A DNA stretch of 64,000 bases from assembly GCA_947044405.1 (NCBI GenBank), contig CAMRHE010000457.1:856001-920000 (forward strand). Reading direction: 5' to 3'. A model generated the notes under the pieces. That model was not told where the DNA came from and did no database searches. It saw nothing but the letters and a program-made list of their open reading frames with translations. A program made the translations under genes and the position numbers. Every line of letters begins with the position of its first letter. Position 1 is the first letter of the stretch. Origin of the DNA: Leptodactylus fallax. Lineage: Eukaryota > Chordata > Amphibia > Anura > Leptodactylidae. Of this stretch, positions 26,885 through 38,500 are shown one piece after another.

Positions 26885-26921
26885 CATGGAAGGAACAGAG
26901 GAGCAGGATGGAAAGTCTTAT
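26885..26921 (-). CDS. Gene A signal-peptide exon with ATA instead of ATG
   Basis: On the minus strand this exon reads as 12 codons plus one base, followed by the donor GTAAGA. The translation IRLSILLLCSFH is a hydrophobic signal-like stretch that aligns without gaps with gene B's MRFSALLFCCLY. The two 37-nt exons are about two-thirds identical in DNA and share the donor and phase. The split codon completes correctly with the V1 exon at 17919. The only defect is the first codon, ATA. An ATG 27 bases upstream is out of frame and runs into TAA. Confidence 0.6.
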
Positions 26922-26968
26922 TGTAGATGGTGGAGGACGATCCGGACCATGTATAGGAACGTTCTTCT

Positions 26969-27349
26969 GAAATCTGTAAGACGATTCTTCTATGTGTATG
27001 TCTATGTTAATTTTTGGGGGGTTTAAGCAAGAGGAAGTAACTAGAATAGAAAGTAAAGACTGAGGAGGTTTATAATACTTAAAAATACCTAAGGAGTGAA
27101 AAGTTTATTATTTATAGAAGGAAAAGTTAAAAAGAAATTGGCAAAGTTTACAAATTACATCAGAAATCTGCCATATGATTCTTCTATAGAGATTCTGTGT
27201 ATCTCTATTATATATATAAAACAAGAGGAAGGAAATAGAAGAGGAAACCACAAGTCATAAAGAGGATACAAATGTTTCTTGATTAGAATTAAAAAATATC
27301 ACAATCCCAGAAAGAAAAATTCAAAAGCAATTGCCAAAGTTTACAATTT
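26969..27349. promoter_or_regulatory. Duplicated upstream block of gene A with ETS/PU.1-like sites
   Basis: Two diverged tandem copies of about 190 bp (roughly 26969-27156 and 27164-27349) both start near AAATCTG and end near CAAAGTTTACAA. The first carries AAGAGGAAGTAA (27029-27040), a good PU.1-type match about 110 bases upstream of gene A's signal exon. The second carries AGAGGAAGGAA and AGAGGAAAC near 27224-27247. PU.1 drives myeloid genes, so myeloid expression is a reasonable inference and no more. Confidence 0.35.
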
Positions 27350-28472
27350 GTTAAAAGTTAGGTTACAAGAAGTAAATACCCACAGGGACTACAAGTCTAC
27401 AAAAAGCAAAATCCATATAATAGATAAAATAAACAAAACCACCAAATCATTGGTGAAATGATTTCGGTATACACACTACTACAAGAGCATACTGCGAATG
27501 CGTGGGGTTTGGCCAATGATTTGGTGACATCAGAGGAGTGGAAGGATCAACTCCCAATGCCCAGGAGATTTGCACTAATAGTATCAGGGGTGTATTGTCA
27601 ATGAATACAGTCATCCTTGGGAATCGAAGGTAATGTTCCCAGTGCTCCAAGTACTTAATTTGCATACTGAATGAAACATCATTTTCTCGGCCTGTGAAAC
27701 AGAACAAAGGTATGTGACAGCATCTACAGCACCATGGTGGAAGTCATGGATGACAAACCATATCTAGACACGACATCAGTGCACTTCACTTGACCGCTGA
27801 GACCAAAATCACAGACCTCAGTGGTGACCCTGGGGCTGCTGATGCTGGAAATGTCGCAAGAGCCTGCGGGTGTCCAAATGCTAGGAAGGAGCATTGGATG
27901 CCCAGAAGAGGTGAAGAAAGATGATTATCAGTGGTTTTTATTTTGCCCTGACCTCCCCTCTTATTATATTCCAGGATTATGAAGAGACTTCACGATATAA
28001 TAAAGATTTGTAGGTGGCAAACGTTATGCCAGGTGTAAACCTCTTTGCCATCTTAAAGTTACTCTATACCTCTGAGCTCTGCATTTCACTGAGGTCATGT
28101 CTTGTATTGAAGCAGCTGGAAACATATTTTATTATTCATTTTACAATGAATATTAGAGTTGTTGGACAAGACAATGAAGGATTTATATCAGCGATGCAAG
28201 GAGCAGTGGTGGAGAATCTCATTTTCCAAGAAAATCTTGTAAATCCTTCTCTGTATACAGTGAAATGTGCCTAGAGGACCACAACTCTACATGTAGAAGG
28301 AAGAAGATTCCTACATCATTATGTGAAACTCACTACCACAGGATACTGTGAGGATTGTATATAGTATACAGCAGGGAAGGGGACAATTGTCAGAGATGAT
28401 CTCAGAGAAAGCTAACGTAACCTAAAAACAATGCAACACAAGAATATTCGTAAAACATGGTTTGTCAACTTG
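27350..28472. other. Intergenic region between the divergent receptors
   Basis: No exon supported. A minus-strand frame at 27447-27707 lacks any recognised domain. Together with 26922-27349 this is the shared 5' region of genes A and B. Confidence 0.4.
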
Positions 28473-28551
28473 AACTTCCCCTTCTTCATCTTTCCTCTTC
28501 TCCTCACTTGTTTCCTGTAAGAAGAACAATCACTGTTTTTACATTATATAG
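28473..28551 (+). promoter_or_regulatory. Putative core promoter of gene B
   Basis: An ETS/PU.1-like site sits on the minus strand (GGGGAAGTT, 28473-28481), followed by pyrimidine-rich sequence with a further TTTCCT site. A TATA-like TTATATAG lies at 28544-28551. The spacing to the ATG (28602) would leave a short 5' UTR of about 25-30 nt. Recognised by pattern only. Confidence 0.35.
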
Positions 28552-28601
28552 AACATCGAGCTTCACCGCGAGCAGTGATCTACATCTTCTGTCCTGGAGC
28601 A

Positions 28602-28638
28602 ATGAGGTTTTCTGCTCTGCTCTTCTGTTGCTTGTACG
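28602..28638 (+). CDS. Gene B signal-peptide exon (start codon)
   Basis: ATG at 28602 opens a 37-nt exon coding MRFSALLFCCLY plus one base, then donor GTAAGA. The split codon joins V1 in frame to give a short hydrophobic leader with likely cleavage near STWT. I chose this ATG because the exon length, phase and sequence match the gene A copy, and because a TATA-like motif lies about 55 bases upstream. Confidence 0.75.
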
Positions 28639-31600
28639 GTAAGAGAACTTTACATTATACATTCATGGTGGTGATGGTTGATGATAGTGATTGATGATGA
28701 TGCCGGAAATACTTGGAATGTTAATGTCCTCATGGGACATACAGGAGTGGGGCAGGCTCTATTCTGCCCAAAGTCGAGATTTTAGAAGGTTCTTTCATCA
28801 CATGGATCCCAAAACTGGTTGGACAAGTCACTTCTTTCTATCAGCGCCAAGTTCTCTACTTTGTGATACCTACGTTCCTCCTCCACCCCTCAATACTTGG
28901 CGTATTGTTCCTTATGTTTCCTCTTGGCTCATGATATACCGAGATAAGCTTTGACATGTGAGTATTTATGACATGAAACAACTTTCTTGTTACTCTGTTG
29001 GGTGTTGTAAGTACTGTGAAAGTTTTTATTTTTTTCAAAGCCCGTCATCTTGAGACACTGATTTTGGAATACGATATTTCAACACAAGAGGAAAGGTAAG
29101 GAAGGGATAAAAGCTGTCTCATACTCTCATCTCTAGTCTACGACAGCAAACATTTGTAATGCTCTTTCATCATAAGTGATAATTGAAGGGCGAACATTGT
29201 AAGATTAGTCCAGATGTCTGGTGGGGCAATATATAACGAAAGTGCAGGAAGCCCATTGGTAAATGCCTTAGTAAAATTGCAACAGATCACGACTTCTCTT
29301 TTCTTTAGACATTTAAAGGGAAATATCTCCAAGAAACATAATTAACTTTTGAAGTATAACCTGACCAAAAATGTGGTGTAAAGTCAAAATTGAGAAACAC
29401 TCATGTGCACATAAGGTGACTTCTTCCGATTCAAAAAGAAAGTATCTCCAAATGTACTCACTTTTTTAATCTGTTTTTATTTTCTGATTGTAGATTTTTT
29501 AAAATTCTATTTTCTTTACATTATTATGGGAGCGGCCATTTTGCCTGAGCTTCTCCTCTGATCTGTCAACAGCATTTAGTGATCTGCTTTACAGCAGTTT
29601 CATGGCCATAGGCAGCAATAGTCTGGAGAAGACTCATTGAGGTCTATGGGAGAGTTTTCTAGGCATGCTCTGTGCAGAGTGTAAGAGGAGATATGCCGTG
29701 ACATCATCTATTGTCAGTAGTGGAGGTTTTATCTTCTATTATAATCCTGTATGTGATGTAAATAAATTGCCTGCTCCAATGAACCCTCTACAGAATTGGA
29801 AAGTGTCAGTTTACTATTAGGCTTAGAGGTTAGAGTGAACATAGTAGGATATAGTACTTTTTTAAAATGCACATGGAAAATTAAAAAAAAAACAATTGTA
29901 TCAAAAATTCTTAAAAAAATGGTTTAAAAAAATAGGTCATTTTCAGGTATATATAATAAATAGTAATAATAGTAAACTATTTTTTATAAGAATTTTTTTA
30001 TATTGTTTGCTTTTTTTATATGGATTTGTCGCCACCCACCATGACAGTAGAAAGCCTTATTAGCCTATTTGGTGTCAAAACTATCAGAAATTATTGCTCA
30101 GGAATGGTGGGGTGTACAGAAAAATTTCCAACTGCATTATGATGTAGTGCCTATTAAAGGATGCAATAATTGATGGAGGTGGCGAAAGATACTCTTTAAG
30201 CCAAAGTAGCCAGGAATTGCACACGGACGTACATATTTGGTATACACTCTTTTTAATCGATTGTCTTCACAGGAAGCACTTGGACATCAAACAATTTCTG
30301 TGTTCTCCAGCTAAAAACGCTCTCTGTGAAGGAAGGCGAATCGGCCACCATCCCCTGTACGTACACCTTTACCAACAATTGGGGAAAGTCCCAGATTACA
30401 GTAAATTGGTGGGAAACGGATGAGACGTATTGCTCTGTAACCAACAAGACCATCATAGATCTTAATGGAAATGTTATTGACAAATATAAAGGCCGTCTGT
30501 CTAGGGTAAAAGATCCTGAAAAGAACCAGGCCGAATCTATCATAATCCGAGGACTGAAAGCCTCAGATGGAAGGACATTTTGCTGTAGTGCAACTATATC
30601 ACAAGATGGCAAAGAGGTTTACACCTGGCATAACGTTTATGGGACCATTCTGAATTTTGCAGGTAAGGGTTCTGTTTACTGTACGTGATATGCTAAATTA
30701 CATGTAATGTATAGAAATGGGTGAAACTTGTGAGATATCCACAAGGTTCACCCACCAGTTTCTTTTCTGACTGGAATTGTTCCATGTGACCTATAAGTGC
30801 TTTATTATATTTTGTGATCTCTTCACACCCTAAAGTATGCTAAGCAGAAGTCTGGGGAGGTGCAAAAGCAGAACAAGCACTGATACTTGCCTCACCCCTC
30901 CTGAGCTTTCTTGCGGTGTTCAGTGCTCCATCATGGTCGTCTTTGGAGATGTTCAAGCCTTTTCTGCTCTTATAGGTGATGTTTAAGAGCCCCAGGAGAC
31001 CACTGAACCCTGTGATTGGGCCTCAATGTCACATGGGGTGTGCCAACGTCATGACACTTACAGATGTAGCCATCTTCAACTTGAATGTGATAAATACTGC
31101 ACTGTGATATGTCACAACAAAAACCATTGAATGAAAAAAAGTTGAGATAAAGTGATTAGCAAATGTTTACTTATTGTGTTATAAGTCATGTTAAACTTGT
31201 TGACATCTCTGCGTCAAAGAGTCATGACGTCTGCACTCCCAACATGACCACTGAGGCTCCATCACAGGCCTCCACTGTCCCCGGGACTTGTGACATCACC
31301 CAGGAAGTCAGAAGAGGCTGGAAGATGACCAAAGACAAACATAATGCAGCACCAGATGCCGCAAGGGAGCCCAGGAGAGGGAAGGTGAGTATCAGGGTTT
31401 ATCATATTTTCTCAACTCCCCTAGGTCTCCACTTATAATACTCTGGAAACTGAACAAACTGTGGAGTATAATAATAGCACTTCTTGTTCGAACCAAAGTT
31501 CATTCCAACTGGTGGCTGAACCCAAGATTTTTGAAAATTTGTAGTGAACACAACTCATTACAATCATTGCTTATCTCTAGTGATGCATGATAGACCAGGG

Positions 31601-34600
31601 TAAGAGTCAATTCATGATACATTGTCCTTAGGAATGGAGACTGGCCAACAATTTTGTTAGTAGATCTCCTCTTATGAATGTACGCACTGAAACGCAAGTA
31701 TATATAAGACACATTTGGCAATCTCTGGTGGGACCTATACGGGCTCTTACTGTTATGAAATCCGATATAAGAGTCCATATTGCTGTGTATATGGGGGCTG
31801 ATTTTTTTCTGTGTAGATTTGAGATCCATATCCACAAGTGACTTGACACTTATAAAACTGAATCCATGTGTAACCAAATGGGAAAGAGCTCCATTTCGGA
31901 GTACTCTACTCCAGTCTTGATCTCCTCTGCACTGTGAGTGGATGCACCTAAAATTTACACTAGTTTTTGCCATAAATTAGAGTAAATTTTGTGCCACCAA
32001 AGAAAAATGGCATGGGTGCAAAAACAGAAAAAAAGTCACAATGGGTGACAAGGGGTTATAGCATTGGTTTGCTTTACATGGGGCCTTGATAAATAAATAT
32101 TACTAGAAGATAGGATGGAGTTGAAATTCTTTGGAGTGGCTAAAGGGTAAGACTTTGATAAAGGGTACGTGGCCAGGGCTTCTAACTATGTTAGACCGTA
32201 GGCTTGAAAGGAGAGAGATGTGAAAAGTGAGATCCATGTTGTAGTGGTTGTTGTGTATGGCTCTGTTGGAAAAGGGCCAGGACCTGATGTTAGGGTGAAA
32301 GGTTCTGGTCACATGGAAGAAGGAAAAATAGAGACTGAGAATTGTCTGCCACCCCAAAAAGGATGTGTTATTATAACTTTCCCTGGTGTCAGAGAGCTCA
32401 GGGTGGTGGCCCGGACTGATTTTACCTGGAGATGTGTTGGGACACCCTTGTGTTTAGCCTCTGGGATTTGGTAAAGTTTACCTGATAACTCTCCAGTCTC
32501 ACCCTGTGGGCTCTTTGCTACTTACCCTATCATGTGGGTTTGAACAAAAAGTTTTTTTAATGCCAGAAAATAGATCAATATTTACATTATAGAATACCAG
32601 ATGACACGAAGCCTAGAATGGGCAGGATAGAATAGTATACACACAGATGAGTCTAAGATCAGCTGTCTCTGGTCTTTGGTGGGAGGTCAGTATCTCTTCC
32701 TGGACAATCTCCTGTCCATTAACTCCTATTTATTGGCATCTATAATTGGGATCTAATCTCGAATAACCTTGGCATTATTGTCTTATGTTTTGTTCATAGA
32801 TGTGAAACTCGTGACTCAGTTTGATGACTTAATCGCAGTCCTGGGAGAACAGGTCACAATCCCCTGTTATTACCCCCAGGAGCTCACAGAGGAAGCTTAT
32901 GAAGTAATATGGGATAATAGAAAGAGTGGTTCAAGTTTACCTACAAGTAACCAGACGACTAACCACTGGAACACAATACCCATCGAAAATAATTTCCAGT
33001 TCTCAATAGTGAACTTCCCTACTGATGTCTCTCTACGTATACACAATGTTTCAGGAACAGAATCTTCCTTTTATCGCTGTGGTGTGGCCACCAAAGAATA
33101 TCATATAGAAAGCCGCCTTGGCACAGAACTGACTATTGCAGGTAAAATTATCTATGTTCACATCCCATCTTAATAATCCCATCTTTATTATCTCCGTACT
33201 GTGACATCACTGTGTGTATTATCCCTGTACTGTGACATCACTGTGTGTATTATCTCAGTACTGTGACATCACTGTGTATTATCCCTGTACTGTGACTTCA
33301 CTGTGTGTATTATCCATGTACTGTGACATCACTGTGTGTATTATCCATGTACTGTGACATCACTGTGTGTATTATCCCTGTACTGTGACTTCACTGTGTG
33401 TATTATCCATGTACTGTGACATCACTGTGTGTATTATCCCTGTACTGTGACTTCACTGTGTGTATTATCCATGTACTGTGACATCACTGTGTGTATTATC
33501 CCTGTACTGTGACTTCACTGTGTGTATTATCCATGTACTGTGACATCACTGTGTGTATTATCCCTGTACTGTGACCTGAGGTCCTGAACATATGCTCATA
33601 AGACACTGTCCTTAGTTGTACATGTTTGGCTTTAAAGTCAACATAAAATAGGGATAATCTCCTGTTGGTCATTTCCATATTGGTTTGGAGACTGAAGAAG
33701 GTGATGGGTCTTAACCAAGAGGCAGAACTTAATGATGTGACTCCGAGTCCAGCCAGTTGTCTTACAACCAGACATGAAGACAAGGAGGAAGGGGACATGG
33801 CCAGGGGTGTAGCTATAGTGGGTGGAGAAGTAGCAGGTTTTTTTTGTACTTTTGATCACTTTAGCTTATCTTTCCTTTCATTCTTCCAGTCTCACATTCT
33901 AGCATTTAGTAGATGCCTGTTTAGATGCTGTCTTTGACAAGTAATAATTTCCCGCTGGTCACATGGTCACTGGTCACATTTACACTACCCAATGATTGCA
34001 AATTTGTACTTGATATTAAAATATTTTATACGATAATACCCTCAGATAAAAGCCTATTACATTTGTCACCTGACACAAGTGTATGGAGAACAATCACCCT
34101 CGCTCATGTTATAGTCAAGTTCGATAACGTCTACAATGTGATGTATTAAACAAGCGAAGGATCTTCCAGCTCGTAAAACACGATCCTCCAACTTTATTGA
34201 AATAGTGTAAAATCACAGACAATACATTTGTCAGGGGTGTGTTTTGCCAAGGGAAAAAGATTCGTTGGATTCCGTGTAATAGAATAAAGTTATAGAATAA
34301 AACACTAGACTATCAACAATAGCTTAACATTTTATTAAGAAAAGTATAAGAAGATATCAAAAAGGTCTTACAACCAGGAAAAGTATAAAAGATATTAGAA
34401 TATAATTAAATCAACACTTCCAGCACTTAAAGGTATATTGAAAGGTATATCAAGGTTAATCAACCTGTGATATAATCAAAACCTGCAATAAAGCAAGGTA
34501 TAATCAACACTAGCAATAAAGCAAGGTATAGCAAGATAATCAAAGTTAGGCAAACTATGATATAATCAATCAACACTTAAAAGTATATTGAAAGGTATAT

Positions 34601-37600
34601 TAAATCAACACTTACAACACTGCCAAGCTTCATTGATGAATTCTGATCAAGGTATCTTCAGGAAAATATCATCAAGCCATTGTGACAGGTATGCAGCATT
34701 AGGCGTCCCCAATCTGCTATCAAGGTTGCAACATATGGCTGGGGGATATCAACCGTCTTTATATACCCTTTGTGTGTGTCATAGAATGGGCGGTTACAGA
34801 AGTGTATACACCTCTATAAGGCTTTACTCATCTCCAAGCTCACATTCTTGCGAAAGGGGCCAACTTCTACTAGAATGTGTGTCTTGTGACACTTACGCTT
34901 CATACAGAGTTAATCTTTAAGCTGGCGTTTATGGACATGTAAACATAAAGTCAAACAGAGTTGCACTTTTGAGCTGATTTTTATGTCTTATGTAGACATA
35001 AAGTCAAACAGAGCTGAACCTTCAAGCTGTCCATGTAAACATCACATAGAACAGAGTTGAACTCTGATCTTGCTTTCTGTTTAACTAGACATTACCTCCT
35101 ACAGAGTTGAAATTAAGGTTACATGACTTGGCTTCTATAAACATCTTGTCAGCCATTTTATCAAGGGCAGTCATTTTGGTTTTTAGCATTACAGGGTGAT
35201 GTCTGTAGCCTACGCTTTTTGGATGATACCCTTGTCCTTACTCATAACATCACACCATGAGCCACCATGTAGCCATATTTATACTTCGCCACCCCCTCTA
35301 TCAAGACACACCTGGGTAATCCCCAGACTCGCAGTCAATAGTATGGTTAGGTGGTGCATCGTGTGATTAATCCATCGCTGTCCCCATGGATAGTTGATAT
35401 AAGATGGGTTGCTCGGGCAAATCTGGTGTCCCAACCCCATTGGAGATTATAGTTATGATGAGACAGTGACATAGGTGACAGGCTTTATGATGTGATGCGC
35501 TGCCAAGTCATACTATTGGCTGCGAGTTTGGGGAGTGCCTGGGTGTGTCTTTATAGAGGGGATCGGGAAGTATAAATAGGGCTACATAGTGGGTCATGTT
35601 GTGATGCCACTAGAAAAGACAAGGATATCGTACAAACATGTTGGCTGGCAATGCAACAGATGGCATCTCATGAACTGATGCCTTGGTTGAGTGTAGAATG
35701 GAGTGGTTGAAATCAGGTGTGTCGTGAATCCAGTAGGAGGCGCTGTTTTGGCTCTAGGAGTGTTAAGTTAGCCCGCCAACCTGTCACAACTAACACACCT
35801 GGAGCCTTGGCATTTTCGGGTGTCGCATTGTTGAAGTAGAAGTTAACTATGCCTCCGCTATATGCAACCCTGGTTTGATGTGGATACAGCAGGTGGTGCC
35901 TCATACTAACATACACAGGAGGCAGTGCCACCTACTGGATCCACGGCATACCATGGAGCACCTGATTTTACCCCCTCAATTCTACTGTGATGCCATGAGT
36001 AAGGATGAGAGTATTGTCAGACACGTGTAGTCAGCAGCCATCACCCCCTGATAAATGTATTGTCTATGATTATATATAGTTGAAGGATCATGTTTTAAGC
36101 ACTGGAAGATCCTTTACTTGCTTTGGCATGGACACTGGCCCGGTGTGTTTGTGTGCTCTGGAAGAGATCCACCATAAGTTCTGGAGACCTGGATAACTTA
36201 TTACTGCATATATTTTTATAGTTGCAAGATTTCATCTCTTGGGTTCTTTTAGGTTCATCTTCTTCACCGTTCAGTGTTACACAACCAGATACCATCACAG
36301 GTCATAGAGGAGAGTCTGTCACACTAAACTGCTCATACAGCCCCTACAGAGAGAATGATGTCCTGGGGGTAGATGTTTACTGGAGAGTGGGCAACATAAC
36401 CGGACCCTATGTCTACCACCCCTACAAAGAAATGGTTCATCCCAGTTACAGAAGAAGAGCGGAAATAAAAGGACCGGCAGATCTCCATATACGGGGGCTG
36501 CAGATGTCAGACGACTCCACATATTACTGCTTTGTGATGCTCAAACTGTGTACAAGAAATGACATTTATGGAAAATTAGCTGAATATGGAGAAGGGACAA
36601 GACTACAAGTGTCAGGTAAGATGGAGAATGTGGAAAGTACAATGTAGCATGTAGGGGGCACTGCATTTTTACCATGCGTGATATGTGTGATGGATAGATT
36701 TGGTGGCACAACACATGTACACACGTGGACAAAATTGTTGGTACCCCTCATTTAATGAAAGAAAAACCCATAATGGTCACAGAAATAACTTGAATCTGAC
36801 AGACTGGAATTTGCCAAACTACATGTTGACAAGCCACAAAGCTTCTGGGAGAATGTCCTATTCACAGAGGAGACAAAAATCGAAATTTTTGACAAGGCAC
36901 ATCAGCTGCATCTGGCACAGGGTGTCTTGAATCTGTGCAGGGTACAATGAAATCTCAAGACTATCAAGGGATTCTAGAGAGAAATGTGCTGCCCAGTGTC
37001 AGAAAGCTTGGTCTCAGTCGCAGGTCATGGGTCTTGCAACAGGATAATGACCCAAAACACACAGCTAAAAACACCCAAGAACGGCTAAGAGGAAAACATT
37101 GGACTATTCTCAAGTGGCTTTCTATGAGCCCTGACCTAAATCCTATTGAGCATCTTTGGAAGGAGCTGAAACATGCCGTCTGGAAAAGGCACCCTTCACA
37201 CCCGAGACAACTGGAGCAGTTTGCTCATGAGGAGTGGCCAAAATCCCTGCTGAGAGGTGCAGAAGTCTTATTGACAGTTACAGGAATCGTTTGATTGCAG
37301 GGATTGCCTCAAAAGGTTGTGCAACAAAATATTAAGTTAAGGGAACCATCATTTCTGTCCAGGCCTGTTTCATGAGTTTTCTTTTTTTTTTTAATTCTAT
37401 TGAAGCCTGGTTGGAAAGCAATGTCTGACTTTCATTTGTTCATTTTCATAGAATTTTTATATATTATTACTTTTGTCAGATTCAAGTTATTTCTGTGACC
37501 ATTGTGGGTTTTTCTTTCATTAAATGAGGGAGGGGACCAACAATTTTGTCCACGTGTGTAGATGGTATTGGTGTAAAACTATCACTAAGTGGCTGTGCTG

Positions 37601-38465
37601 TTACAATGTGAAGGGACTCTAGAAAAGGAAAGATTTGAAAATTATCTATCTATCTAAAGGATAAAGTTTTCATACCCCTTGAACTTTTTCACATTTTGTC
37701 ACAACCACAAACTTATATGTATGTTATTGATATTTTAAATGATAACCAACACAAAGTAGCAGATAATTGTGAAGTGGAAGGAAAATGATACACGGTTTTC
37801 AAAATTTGAATCAAATGAAAACCTGAAAAGTGTGAGGTGCAAAAGTCTTCAGCCCCCCTATAGCAATACTTTGTAGTCTCCTTTCCCTGCAATTCCAGCT
37901 ACAAGTCTTTTGGGCTCTGTCTCTACCAGCTTTGCACATCTAGAGATGAGATTTCTGCCCCTTCTTCTTCTTTGCAGCCAGATTGGATGGAGCGTCTGTG
38001 AGGAGCAATTTTCATGTCTTGCCACAGATGCTCAATGGGATTTAGGTCTGGGCTGTGACTGGGCCATTCTAACACCGGAATATTCTGTCATCTAAACCAT
38101 TCCCCTGGAGCTTGGGCTGGAGGTTTAGGGTCATTGTCTTGCTGGAAGGTGAATCTCCTTCCCTGTCTCAGTGGAAGGTGGTTGTAAGGTGACAAAATGG
38201 GAAAAAGTATCTATTTATCTATGTTTTATATCTATCTTGCTATATCTGTCTTTATCTTATATATTTATATAATTTCTTTCTTCTACCTATCTATATTATA
38301 TTTCTAGCTCTGTGTCTTTATAGTATCTATTTATATTTATCTATCTCTCTTTATATCTATATCACACGTATCTATTTATCTATCATCTGTATCATATCTT
38401 TCTATCTATTTATCTCATATCTATATATCTATCTCCTATCTATCTATCTATCTATCTATCTATCA

Positions 38466-38500
<35 letters not shown>

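Noticed and set aside
27447..27707. Minus-strand frame of 86 codons between the receptors
   Set aside because: No domain, no splice or start context, and the region has no similarity to either receptor.
28691..28954. Plus-strand frame after the gene B signal exon
   Set aside because: It lies in intron 1; the signal exon has a good donor and joins V1 in phase, and the frame shows no domain.
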